From assembly GCA_034696485.1 (NCBI GenBank), contig JAQIWT010000450.1, positions 1 through 20,022 on the forward strand: a stretch of DNA of 20,022 nucleotides. The letters are read 5' to 3'. Below the pieces are notes generated by a model that had not been told where the DNA came from, did not search any database, and worked only from the letters and a program-made list of their open reading frames with translations. Positions 8,501 to 15,439 of the stretch are shown piece after piece (position 1 is the first letter of the stretch; each line of letters begins with the position of its first letter). A program made the translations under genes and the position numbers. The DNA comes from Isohypsibius dastychi (taxonomy: Eukaryota; Tardigrada; Eutardigrada; Parachela; Isohypsibiidae).

Positions 8501-9323
8501 ATAAGGACAACTGATCAATACTAACAGGACCAGGTTGAATCTTCAGTCGTTCATGTAGTTTTAGGGCTTCTCGGTACTGATCAGATTTTGAGACGTCTGT
8601 TCGAATAAGGTTATGCCAAATCTTTTTATCCTTCAGTCCCGGCACACCATCAGCCAGGGCTTTACCGACCACAAGAGATCGTGCGAGGCAGAGCCCATCT
8701 TGTCTGATTGATATAACTGACCTTTTACCGCGTAAGTGCTGAGAGAACAATGCCTGGTTCCTCTTCATTCTACCTCCAGCTTTTTGTGGAGCCGCTACAC
8801 GGGTTAGGTTTATCATGACTGGCTGCTGTAGACTGAAAGCCTCGTAACTTTGCAACACGGTGGCGCAGGCTTCAAAGAACATTTCTGCATTAAGGTCCTG
8901 CTTTCTGGTAGTTCGAATTGAAATTGGGCGAGACAGCTGATCGCTTTGAAGAACAACGCTGATAAGATCATCTTTATCCGCATCAGCTGTTATCCGGTCG
9001 AAAAGATGATCAAATAAACGAAGCAGTACTGGAAGCACGTATTCTAATCCATTCAGTTGTAATTCTTTAACTTTTATCTCCAGATCTGAGCCCCAAAGTG
9101 AAAACTTCTTGTTGTGCACTGTTTTGATACTCCTGAGTTCATAGAGTTCAGTTGGATCACCCGCCAGATAATTTTCTGGTTCATCCGCTGAGTGCTCAGA
9201 AAGTGTCAATAGACGTTCTCTCGCGATTGAAAATGAACCACGATTATGTTTTGTCTGAATATACAAGTCGATAACTTGCTTTAATGTGTTACAGTCAGCG
9301 TACAGTTTTTCAAGTTTGTCCAT
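5496..9323 (-). CDS. Protein-primed family B DNA polymerase (Polinton/adintovirus type)
   Basis: 1275-residue replicative polymerase. N-terminal: an OTU-like segment with DGLCLARSL at 209-217 and NHFSVI at 313-318. Then a cysteine/histidine-rich region (331-442) with many CxxC pairs. The 3'-5' exonuclease has DFEC at 461-464, HNMSGYDGNF at 514-523 and YCRSDVDIL at 640-648. Between exonuclease and polymerase sits an insert (about 710-810) with VDGYD, VFEFQGCYYHG and YVEMWGCDW, like the nuclease-fold insert common in Polinton polymerases. Polymerase motif A is DCISMYPSI at 863-871, motif B KLLMNCLYG at 1041-1049 and motif C YCDTDG at 1138-1143. A protein-priming role and the lack of a terminal-protein gene are inferred from the family. 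Start is the ATG at 9323, 28 bp downstream of the capsid gene stop. Confidence 0.95.
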   Translation of the reverse strand: MDKLEKLYADCNTLKQVIDLYIQTKHNRGSFSIARERLLTLSEHSADEPENYLAGDPTELYELRSIKTVHNKKFSLWGSDLEIKVKELQLNGLEYVLPVLLRLFDHLFDRITADADKDDLISVVLQSDQLSRPISIRTTRKQDLNAEMFFEACATVLQSYEAFSLQQPVMINLTRVAAPQKAGGRMKRNQALFSQHLRGKRSVISIRQDGLCLARSLVVGKALADGVPGLKDKKIWHNLIRTDVSKSDQYREALKLHERLKIQPGPVSIDQLSLFQSCLNDYQIIVFTDEKVAEKIFEGPECEKKINLILHQNHFSVIRKIIPFANKNVRCPYCRNMFTSLADRKHRCPKLCYVCLREKTICIREQNLLCMKCNRAFGNQQCFDAHQNQLFPNIPPICQTHFVCKSCHQPVSRIAKRNHADHICYEKQCRNCKVLVEPEHQCFIRPHTKPPKPAAKFIFADFECDLSTGDHIPVCAVAMYSGGQTFIFYGSETNTEFCSWLFDGRHRDHVVLFHNMSGYDGNFLLQFLQTNKIRPKVTMKGLKIVQIEIKEFNLLIRDSLSHLPFRLADLPKAFGIKDLQKGTFPFLYTRPDRYDYEGEIPPEKYFFTNKMSQREFEEFRIWLHGERGKKWNFKQQMISYCRSDVDILRKVCLQYSINMQKLTGMCPLTESTTLAGFVNLLYRTSFMPENSIALLPEKCFGSGRNTSQSAIEWFYYLERTQPQFEIRHSQNHVDGEKRIGRYRVDGYDPGSRTVFEFQGCYYHGHDQCMAPGVRNVSGIFMKDLFEETLRRRKDLECMGYNYVEMWGCDWTKFKKENKECQQILKEIPFRPPLNPRDALRGGRSEAFKLICIPGEDQFVSYKDCISMYPSILRSEKFPVGHPIIITRNFSPLEDYFGVAHVSILPPRDLHVPLLPVYMNGKMFFPLCGQCARTKSETACLHDETERALDVTLPIVELTRAIQLGYKLKKIYEVWHYPRSSSELFRGYIECFMKHKIANSGWPASCQSETEKVAYLVSLEKSGVFLKNEDVVDNPVMRLITKLLMNCLYGRFALRQNLPKFEYVDSVSRFHLLMFSNKFCVEYLNILDENTVQIQYHHEDEFEASDLNSNVVIAAFVTSYGRLLLHQAMSVIEPSRLLYCDTDGIFFVDSENYNKTIPCGTNFGEFKDELDGDQITAFFCAGSKTYAYKTKLGKEVFKAKGITISSSNKDIFCLAGIEEMIRDPDIVRIVCDPLKIFRTKGTWRIFSKAQEKKFKFVYDKRQLLSDYSTLPYGFKS

Positions 9324-9351
9324 TTTGATTCATCAATGCAAACAACGTCAA

Positions 9352-10677
9352 CTAAATAACTCTAGTGACACGTCGGTTCTTATCAATGTGAAATATGTGA
9401 GAGGTTTCTAGAAAACACAAAAGTTCTAAAGACTCGGTTAATGCAGTCTTGAAGCGGAGCTCGACACGCACATTTTTAACTCGAGGCATCTGGATGTCGC
9501 ACAGAGTCCGCGATGGACATAGTTCAAACGGGAAAAATGCATGTCCAGTCAGTAAGTCGTCATAAGGTACTATCGCTTTTCCTGCTTCAGGAAAGTCCGT
9601 GTTGTATTCTGGATTACCAATCTCTGACACGACGGCATCATACAACTGAATGTAATTTTTCTTTTCCTCGTCAATGGTGAACTTTTCAGTCTGATTGTCG
9701 ATGGTGAGAGCAATTTCTTCTAATCCGTGAGTTGTGAAGTTGAAGGGATTTTTTCCGTAATCTCCGACAAATGAATTATGGGGGACTAGAGCAAAAACAA
9801 CCTTTGCGGGTAGCCGTTCGCCAGCAAAGTAGTTTTCGATGGAATATGTTCTTGCTCCAGGCACGAGCTGACGATCCAAGACCTCGATACATTTCGGGAA
9901 CACGTAACATGCTGGATTGTTTGATGAGAGCTTCTTTTCGATATCAGTTGATACTTTTGGGCATAGTTTGAGGTTTCTGACTCGCAAGCTCGTCTCCAAG
10001 ATATTTACACGAAATTTCGCAGTTGCATTTTCGCACATTAAACCAAATGCGGGATCTTTCCGATACAATTTAATCCTGATGCGGAGTCCAGGAGGTAGAA
10101 AACTTTGGGAGAAAAAAAGCTCATGCATTGGTCTGCCGAGAAGCTCAAATTCTTTCTGCTCCTTTGTCTGCAAAAATCTCGTGTTCAATCCAACGTTTTT
10201 ACCCGTTCCTGGTTTCGCATCTCCAAAATGCTTGTATGTATCTCGATCAAATAGTATACCGCGGGCCATTGTTTTTCTAACTCCATGCTCGCAATTGAAA
10301 GTGGATGTATAATAACCTTTGTATGGTAAATTATTAAAACCAATATCCATGGGAACTCCATTGATGCTAACATCGATCCGTTCAAAAAGTGTGTAAAAGA
10401 AAGTATTAACGGGTCCCGCATCAATCAACTTCCCTGCCGCATCTTTAGTGTCAGTCGCGTTCTCAATTTTGCATTTAATGTAAAGAAGTACGTCTGACGG
10501 GTCAAAATATGTTTCCGAAGACATAAACTCAAATTCAAGCGTATCGGCATTGTAGTTTGTACTGGATGGTGATATATGAGAATAAAAACTTGACTCAATG
10601 GCATTCTGAACAGTCGGTCGATCGAAGAGCTCCAGCTGCTCAGGAAACGTCTCGTCCGCTTTGTGAATCGGGAGCAT
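9352..10677 (-). CDS. Major capsid protein, double jelly-roll (Polinton/adintovirus hexon-like)
   Basis: 441-residue protein. It resembles the capsid family of animal Polintons and adintoviruses, whose members are often annotated as uncharacterised F54H12.2-like proteins. The recognisable block is at 59-110: DPSDVLLYIKCKI, then GPVNTFFYTLFERIDVSING. The protein is rich in beta-strand-like segments with no membrane region, as expected for a double jelly-roll that forms capsid hexons. It starts at the ATG at 10677, one base after the stop of the basic core protein gene (TAG-A-ATG). The earlier in-frame TTG (10695) is rejected. Position between the basic protein and PolB supports the call. Identification rests on motif memory, not on a structure prediction. 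Confidence 0.8.
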   Translation of the reverse strand: MLPIHKADETFPEQLELFDRPTVQNAIESSFYSHISPSSTNYNADTLEFEFMSSETYFDPSDVLLYIKCKIENATDTKDAAGKLIDAGPVNTFFYTLFERIDVSINGVPMDIGFNNLPYKGYYTSTFNCEHGVRKTMARGILFDRDTYKHFGDAKPGTGKNVGLNTRFLQTKEQKEFELLGRPMHELFFSQSFLPPGLRIRIKLYRKDPAFGLMCENATAKFRVNILETSLRVRNLKLCPKVSTDIEKKLSSNNPACYVFPKCIEVLDRQLVPGARTYSIENYFAGERLPAKVVFALVPHNSFVGDYGKNPFNFTTHGLEEIALTIDNQTEKFTIDEEKKNYIQLYDAVVSEIGNPEYNTDFPEAGKAIVPYDDLLTGHAFFPFELCPSRTLCDIQMPRVKNVRVELRFKTALTESLELLCFLETSHIFHIDKNRRVTRVI

Positions 10678-10678
10678 T

Positions 10679-10879
10679 CTAATGGATATTATCAAGAGGT
10701 CTGAAATCTCGAACCTGAGTGATAGTGTTATGTCGGCGACGACCTCGTCGATTGCGCTTCTTATATCCTTTTTTGCTTGTTCGGCGCTTTTTATGTGTAG
10801 AGGAAGTTTTTCTAGAACTGTTTCTCTTAGCTCGCCGAGGCATTTCTAATTGCAATGTGAAAGTTTTAGTAGCTGCCAT
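10679..10879 (-). CDS. Small basic virion core protein (pX/pVII-like)
   Basis: 66-residue protein packed with Arg and Lys between residues about 13 and 46, ending in a neutral tail. Such proteins condense DNA in adenovirus cores, and a basic pX-like gene sits beside the capsid gene in adintoviruses. It begins 16 bp after the stop of the upstream capsid-type gene and ends 1 bp before the major capsid start. A second in-frame ATG at 10843 would give 54 residues; I prefer 10879 because it fills the gap after the upstream gene. The function is inferred from composition and position only. Confidence 0.65.
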   Translation of the reverse strand: MAATKTFTLQLEMPRRAKRNSSRKTSSTHKKRRTSKKGYKKRNRRGRRRHNTITQVRDFRPLDNIH

Positions 10880-10895
10880 ATCAAATCTGACGTTT

Positions 10896-11690
10896 TTATA
10901 TCTTTCGGAATTGGAGATGAATTGTGGTATTGTCGCTCGCAGAAGTTGCAATATTTTCACCATTCTCGTCCTTAAGCTCAAAAAGCATATCGATGCTACT
11001 CCACCAAGAATACATTGGATAAAAAATTAACCTCTCTGGCAAAACCGTTGTTTCCGGTTGAAATTTCCCGATGAATGTTGCCAGAGTTTGTTCAGGATTG
11101 TTGCGGGGGTCGAGAATATCGCTGCACACTGTAAACCGCTGCCGAATTCGGTCGACGTCCACAGATTGGACGTTTACAAAATTTCGGGAATCAGCATCTT
11201 CATGTTGCATTCCGAGTGCTCGACAAAGCAGATTGCCAGTATCGATAATTCCAACTTGAGTTGAACTCCATCGTAGCTTATGATCACGATCCCATGAAAT
11301 AACTGGTCGATCTTGTTTTTTCAAGCTCATTTCTCCCACTAATGGACTAACTGAGAGAGCGAATTGTATGAAGAGCGATGTTGCATTCGCGAAAGCGGTT
11401 TCATCGACATGTCCGACTTTGCGCGACAGCTCGGAATCATCTTTGTTGTACAGAATGAGCGTGAAAGAACGGTCTTCTTGCTTGATTGTCGAGAATTTCA
11501 CAGTCGAATATAATCTTTTGAGCGCAACTTCCCACTTTTGTTTTTCCGAACCCGGCTCCACTAATTCGTCTAGAACCGAATTCGGCAATAATGGTTCCGA
11601 ATTGATGAAAAAATCTGTTGCCGAATTGTCACCTTCTCTGAGAAAGGATTGCTCGTCTTCGCTGCTGACGATCAATTCAAACGAGTTCAT
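10896..11690 (-). CDS. Putative minor capsid (penton-like) protein
   Basis: 264-residue protein without transmembrane segments or enzyme motifs, rich in hydrophobic/polar alternation consistent with a jelly-roll. In Polintons and adintoviruses the penton (single jelly-roll vertex protein) is encoded next to the major capsid gene, and this is the only ORF of suitable size and place. I did not recognise a diagnostic motif, so the assignment is mainly positional. Its ATG overlaps the integrase stop in an ATGA arrangement (11690-11687), suggesting coupled or at least co-transcribed expression. Confidence 0.55.
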   Translation of the reverse strand: MNSFELIVSSEDEQSFLREGDNSATDFFINSEPLLPNSVLDELVEPGSEKQKWEVALKRLYSTVKFSTIKQEDRSFTLILYNKDDSELSRKVGHVDETAFANATSLFIQFALSVSPLVGEMSLKKQDRPVISWDRDHKLRWSSTQVGIIDTGNLLCRALGMQHEDADSRNFVNVQSVDVDRIRQRFTVCSDILDPRNNPEQTLATFIGKFQPETTVLPERLIFYPMYSWWSSIDMLFELKDENGENIATSASDNTTIHLQFRKI

Positions 11691-12703
11691 GACTGCTCGG
11701 CTAGAACAAGCTCCTTGTCGTAAAACCGAATGATGTTTTTAGTTTTTCGCTTGATTACTCTGTTCTTATCGTCAAGCTTGCGACTCGCCGTGCCAACCAC
11801 CTTTCCGTCTTCGTCGTTCAGCTGATATGTGACGATTCGACCTGGGATGACACGTGCGATCACAAAAATCTGCTCCGTAAAAGTTTGAGTGTATGATTTT
11901 TTAAACAGAAGTTTCGCTGTTGCAAATCGAACTCGATCTCCAACTCGAAATTTCGCTCGAGGAAGCCCAACAAATTCGGTTTTACTGTCCGCAAATATTT
12001 CTGCCTGATTTTTATAGTTTACTTGGGATGGTGCTATTCCAGTTATTCGATGTACTCGATTATTGTATCCTTCAATGAGCTTTTGAAGAACGCTCAACCA
12101 GTGGTGCGATTTGTTTTGTGTGAAATGTTTGAAGAGAACAGCTTTTATTGTTCGGTTGAATCGTTCGACCGTGCTTGCTTTGAAAATTGACGAAGTGGTA
12201 TAGTGGTGAATTTCGTTTTGATCGTAAAATTGTCGACCAACGTCCGAGATGAATTCTCCACCGTCGTCGGTCACAAGCGTTTCTGGTTTTCGTCCACTTT
12301 TTCCAATGATTTCATTTAACGCTGCAATGACATCATCACTCTTTTTTGATTTCACTGGTTCAACAAAAGCGAATCTGCTGAATGTGTCAATAACGGTCAG
12401 AATCCATCTATAGCCGCCATTTGCATGCCAGTGTTTGCTCATGTCAACCAAATCAGCCATCCAGAGCGCATCTAAATAGTTTGTACGAATCGGTAGCCTT
12501 GAAAAATGAATCGGGACGGGTTTATGAAGATTGTGAGTTTTTTGATTTTCGAGGAAAGATTTGACATTTTTGAGAGCAATACCAAGCTCCGGGAATCGTT
12601 CTCTTGCTAGTTGGAATAGTTTTGTAGATCCAACTAAATAACCGCCAGACGAAGATTCGGTGTACAATTTTTTGAGAACAGAAGAAATCTGTCTGTCTGT
12701 CAT
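11687..12703 (-). CDS. Retrovirus-like DDE integrase (Polinton/adintovirus type)
   Basis: 338-residue rve-family integrase that would insert the element into host chromosomes. Catalytic triad candidates: D84 in WMADLVDM, D146 in VTDDGGEF, and E180 in STVERFN (33 residues between D146 and E180). All three are in conserved contexts, so the enzyme looks intact. The C-terminal part (from about 255) has FRVGDRVR, then FKKSYTQTFTEQIFVIARV, which matches the SH3-like tail typical of Polinton integrases. No clear HHCC zinc finger was seen at the N-terminus. It starts at the ATG at 12703, 43 bp from the divergent membrane-protein gene. First gene of the minus-strand block. Confidence 0.92.
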   Translation of the reverse strand: MTDRQISSVLKKLYTESSSGGYLVGSTKLFQLARERFPELGIALKNVKSFLENQKTHNLHKPVPIHFSRLPIRTNYLDALWMADLVDMSKHWHANGGYRWILTVIDTFSRFAFVEPVKSKKSDDVIAALNEIIGKSGRKPETLVTDDGGEFISDVGRQFYDQNEIHHYTTSSIFKASTVERFNRTIKAVLFKHFTQNKSHHWLSVLQKLIEGYNNRVHRITGIAPSQVNYKNQAEIFADSKTEFVGLPRAKFRVGDRVRFATAKLLFKKSYTQTFTEQIFVIARVIPGRIVTYQLNDEDGKVVGTASRKLDDKNRVIKRKTKNIIRFYDKELVLAEQS

Positions 12704-12705
12704 GA

Positions 12706-12717
12706 TATATAATAAAG
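12706..12717 (+). promoter_or_regulatory. AT-rich divergent promoter core
   Basis: TATATAATAAAG lies in the 43-bp gap between the integrase (-) and the membrane-protein gene (+). It sits 30-41 bp before the plus-strand ATG, a normal TATA distance. It is only 2 bp from the integrase ATG, so the integrase message must start elsewhere or be leaderless. Confidence 0.4.
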
Positions 12718-12746
12718 AGTGGCTTCGATTATTTCAGAAGTAGAAA

Positions 12747-13259
12747 ATGGAGGAACAAGGTAGTTATTCGACAAAATCATTCGCAACTATCGTGATCGTT
12801 GTGGTACTCACATTTCTTGGTCTACTATTTATTCACTTTTTGGCCGTACGGGTGATTAGTTGGAGGAAAAAGGATCAAGTCATTGAAACCGCACTTGGAA
12901 ACATTGGTCAATCGCCATTCCTAAATATCATTGCGAATCTCTTTGACAAGCTTAAAAATGGAGCCGTCGAAAATCATCCGTCTAACGTATTTGATGAAGG
13001 CCAAAGTGATCAAATTTGCGGCATTTCTAATGAAACTGGCAAAGGGTCTTGCTCTAGCCCGGCAGTTATGCCGTCAAACTCAGTGGAGAATCAACAAAAT
13101 AAAGAAATAAAAACATCTGATCATCAAGCAAGTTGGCTTCTTCCTTCGTTAGCTACTTTGAAAGACGTTCTCACGTCGCTACCAAAAGAACAGAGATCGG
13201 ACGAATACGACCAGCTAGTTCTAGATCTGGAAACGCTCACTGAAAATCTGAAATTTTAA
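12747..13259 (+). CDS. Single-pass membrane protein of unknown function
   Basis: 170 residues. A strongly hydrophobic segment spans residues about 13-36, followed by WRKK (39-42); by the positive-inside rule the large C-terminal part would face the cytoplasm. The rest is polar with a Ser/Asn/Gln-rich middle and a helical-looking acidic C-terminus. No signal cleavage site or enzymatic motif was recognised. It is intact, has its own AT-rich upstream element and is followed 2 bp later by thymidylate kinase, suggesting co-expression. It could be a virion or membrane-remodelling protein. Confidence 0.75.
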   Translation: MEEQGSYSTKSFATIVIVVVLTFLGLLFIHFLAVRVISWRKKDQVIETALGNIGQSPFLNIIANLFDKLKNGAVENHPSNVFDEGQSDQICGISNETGKGSCSSPAVMPSNSVENQQNKEIKTSDHQASWLLPSLATLKDVLTSLPKEQRSDEYDQLVLDLETLTENLKF

Positions 13260-13261
13260 TT

Positions 13262-13951
13262 ATGCCGCGTGGTGCAATAATCGTGTTTGAGGGTGGCGAT
13301 GGTACCGGGAAAACGTATCAAAGTGAATTACTTTCAACTGCGTTTCGAGAGCGAGGTATTAAGCACAAACATTTTCGATTCCCTTCAAGAGAAGCGGGCA
13401 ACCCAATCGCCGAGCTCATCGATGCATGCCAGCACGAAAAGGTCATTCTTTCTGAAGCGGCAAGACAGCTACTATTCAGCGCAGAAAGGTTTCAAAAGCT
13501 GGATGAGATGAAATCAGCAGTCGAAGAAGGATATACCCTCATCATCGACCGGTACCTTCATTCTGGTATTGCGTATGGGTGTGCAAACAACTTGGACATG
13601 AGCTTCTGTATCGACATCCAGCGGGGGCTGTTGAGGCCCGACCTAGTGGTGTATTTTACAATATCTGCCGAAACATTCAGCTCACGCCGAGTAACAAACC
13701 TCGAACTAGGCGAGAATGTCAAATTTCAAGCTCGAGTTCAGAAGAAGTATAAACTTGCTGCACGAACAGACCGATGGCAAGACTACACCTGGGTGTTATT
13801 TTCAAATGACACTCACTCGCCTGAAACACATGAAACCATCCTGTCGTATACTCAAGCACTAATTGAGGCTGTGAAAAATGGAGGATCCGCTGTGTCACTC
13901 TACAATCCTCCACGTTTCGAATTTAAATGTAGCCGGAACCAACCTGCCTGA
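13262..13951 (+). CDS. tmk: Thymidylate kinase
   Basis: 229-residue dTMP kinase (dTMP + ATP to dTDP + ADP). The P-loop is at 10-18 (EGGDGTGKT). The DR motif DRYLHSGIAYG is at 96-106. FPSRE at 40-44 corresponds to the substrate-binding FPxR region. Length is normal with a short extra C-terminal tail (about 207-229). All key residues are present. It starts 2 bp after the membrane-protein stop. Together with the deoxynucleoside kinase and R2 it forms a nucleotide supply set. It converges with R2, with an 83-bp gap. Confidence 0.92.
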   Translation: MPRGAIIVFEGGDGTGKTYQSELLSTAFRERGIKHKHFRFPSREAGNPIAELIDACQHEKVILSEAARQLLFSAERFQKLDEMKSAVEEGYTLIIDRYLHSGIAYGCANNLDMSFCIDIQRGLLRPDLVVYFTISAETFSSRRVTNLELGENVKFQARVQKKYKLAARTDRWQDYTWVLFSNDTHSPETHETILSYTQALIEAVKNGGSAVSLYNPPRFEFKCSRNQPA

Positions 13952-14034
13952 ATGGTGAACATAGAACAAAACAAGCAAATTTGATTCAAGACCAAAGATT
14001 GTTCCAGAAAAGACGGTTCATTTAATTATAATAA

Positions 14035-14982
14035 TCAGAAGTCTGCGTCTGTGCAGAATTCAGTGTTATCACCAATTTTTGAGAGTTTGTACTCTGCAAC
14101 TTTACGTTCGAAAAAATTGGATTTGCTCTCAAGAGAAATATTCTCAACAAAAGGAAATGGATTTGGTGTATAAAAAAATGGTGTAATACCGAACAAGCTC
14201 AACAGGTAGTCACATACGAATTCGATATATCTTTCCATACCGCTGGCGTTGAGCCCAATAATTCCTCTCGAAATGGAAGAACGCCAGAATTCTTTCTCCA
14301 CGCGGCAAGCGTCCAGGACAATCTCGCTGATCTTTCCATGTTCACACTTGACTGGTAATTGTTCGTGAAGGGCACAAGCAAATAGAACATGCAGGGATTC
14401 ATCGCGACTAATAAGATCGTTTGAAAATGTCAATCCTGGAAGTAAGCACCGACTTTTTAACCAGAATAAAACAGCGAAGGAGCCGCAGAAAAACATCATC
14501 TCAACACTAGCAAATGCAACAAGACGCTCGCAGAACGGAAGATCACGATCTTTGATGAAATGCTCTACCCAGTCTGCTTTGAGCTTAACTGATGTGTTAC
14601 TAACCGCCCCTTGTAGTATTTCGTTTCTTTTGATCTTATCTTTGACGTAGGTTGTAATTGCCAGAGAGTACACTTCTGAATGAATATTTTCGATATAAAT
14701 CTGAAAGGCGTAAAATGACCGTGCTTCGGGAATCTTGACCTCGCATAAGAAGTTTTCTGCTAAATTTTCCATGATGAGCCCATCCGCTGATGCAAAAAAG
14801 CTCAGCACACTCAATATTAATTCGACTTCTTCTTCACGCATATGTTCCCACATTATCATATCCTTCGAAAAATCAATCTCTTCAGCAACCCAGAACGAAG
14901 ATTGTGCTTTTTTATAAAGCTCCCACAAAGGTACATTCTCAATTGGATAGATAACAAGACGTTTTAAGTTTGTGTCAGACAT
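14035..14982 (-). CDS. Ribonucleoside-diphosphate reductase small subunit (class Ia R2)
   Basis: 315-residue R2, which houses the diiron-tyrosyl radical used by R1 to reduce NDPs to dNDPs. Conserved residues are present. Metal ligands: D37 (EEIDFSKD), E98 and H101 (ENIHSEVY), E161 (VEMMFFCGSF), E195 and H198 (SRDESLH). The radical tyrosine is Y105. The C-terminal TDADF matches the R1-docking tail of eukaryotic R2. It lacks the long N-terminal extension of animal R2. No R1 gene is in the window, so it may work with the host R1. I start at the ATG at 14982 rather than GTG at 15003. A TATAAAAG lies upstream. Confidence 0.95.
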   Translation of the reverse strand: MSDTNLKRLVIYPIENVPLWELYKKAQSSFWVAEEIDFSKDMIMWEHMREEEVELILSVLSFFASADGLIMENLAENFLCEVKIPEARSFYAFQIYIENIHSEVYSLAITTYVKDKIKRNEILQGAVSNTSVKLKADWVEHFIKDRDLPFCERLVAFASVEMMFFCGSFAVLFWLKSRCLLPGLTFSNDLISRDESLHVLFACALHEQLPVKCEHGKISEIVLDACRVEKEFWRSSISRGIIGLNASGMERYIEFVCDYLLSLFGITPFFYTPNPFPFVENISLESKSNFFERKVAEYKLSKIGDNTEFCTDADF

Positions 14983-15030
14983 GACTAAAAAACGATCAAA
15001 CACTACTGACCTTACAGAAATCGAAATCGA

Positions 15031-15038
15031 CTTTTATA
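15031..15038 (-). promoter_or_regulatory. TATA box for the R2 gene
   Basis: Minus-strand TATAAAAG lies 49-56 bp upstream of the R2 ATG, in the short gap after the PC4-like gene stop (15047). The best TATA match among the element's intergenic gaps. Confidence 0.5.
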
Positions 15039-15046
15039 TCAAATTA

Positions 15047-15439
15047 TTAAACCAATTCGATTCCGGAGTCGCTTTCATCTGGTTCTGTTGTCCGAAGCTT
15101 TTTCAAGATTGGTTTGTGGGGTTTTTGACTGGGTCGCTTTTTTTCGTCTTTTGGCATTGCTTCATATTTTTCGCTGATTTTTTTCAGTGCTTCGATGACT
15201 AGAGGCAGTGAATCCGGTTTGAAGAAGCATCCGCATCTAGTGGGTTTCAATATTCCATTTTGACGATCCTGACTGATCAGACGAATGTCAATTCTTGGGT
15301 CTTTGGGATAGTACTTGCTGATGGAAACGGCAATGTTTGAATCGTCCAAATAAACCAAATAAGGCGAAGCAGTCATAAGTTGCTCGTACCGTGTACCCTC
15401 AGCCGCTTTGGGTGTGACAACAGTTAAAGGTTCGGCCAT
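15047..15439 (-). CDS. PC4-like ssDNA-binding/transcription coactivator protein
   Basis: 130-residue protein whose middle (about 33-90) resembles the PC4/p15 fold: a strand-rich part with DPRIDIRLI (47-55), the PC4-like GILKPTRCG (62-70), then a helix ending EALKKI (83-88). PC4 proteins bind single-stranded or melted DNA as dimers and act in transcription, repair or replication. A basic tail (97-116) and acidic end (119-128) follow. I start at the ATG at 15439; the 15481 alternative is TTG. It overlaps the upstream gene by 41 bp. Role in viral late transcription or ssDNA protection is inferred. Confidence 0.65.
   Translation of the reverse strand: MAEPLTVVTPKAAEGTRYEQLMTASPYLVYLDDSNIAVSISKYYPKDPRIDIRLISQDRQNGILKPTRCGCFFKPDSLPLVIEALKKISEKYEAMPKDEKKRPSQKPHKPILKKLRTTEPDESDSGIELV

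Noticed and set aside
9917-10312. Plus-strand 131-residue frame inside the capsid gene
   Set aside because: Shadow of the major capsid protein; no motif or start context.
10719-11030. Plus-strand 103-residue frame opposite the basic core protein
   Set aside because: Mirror of an Arg/Lys-rich gene; its Leu/Arg bias is a by-product of the opposite strand.
11687-12703. LTR retrotransposon as source of the integrase
   Set aside because: No reverse transcriptase, gag or LTRs nearby; the neighbours are capsid, PolB and packaging genes, and the C-terminal tail is Polinton-like.
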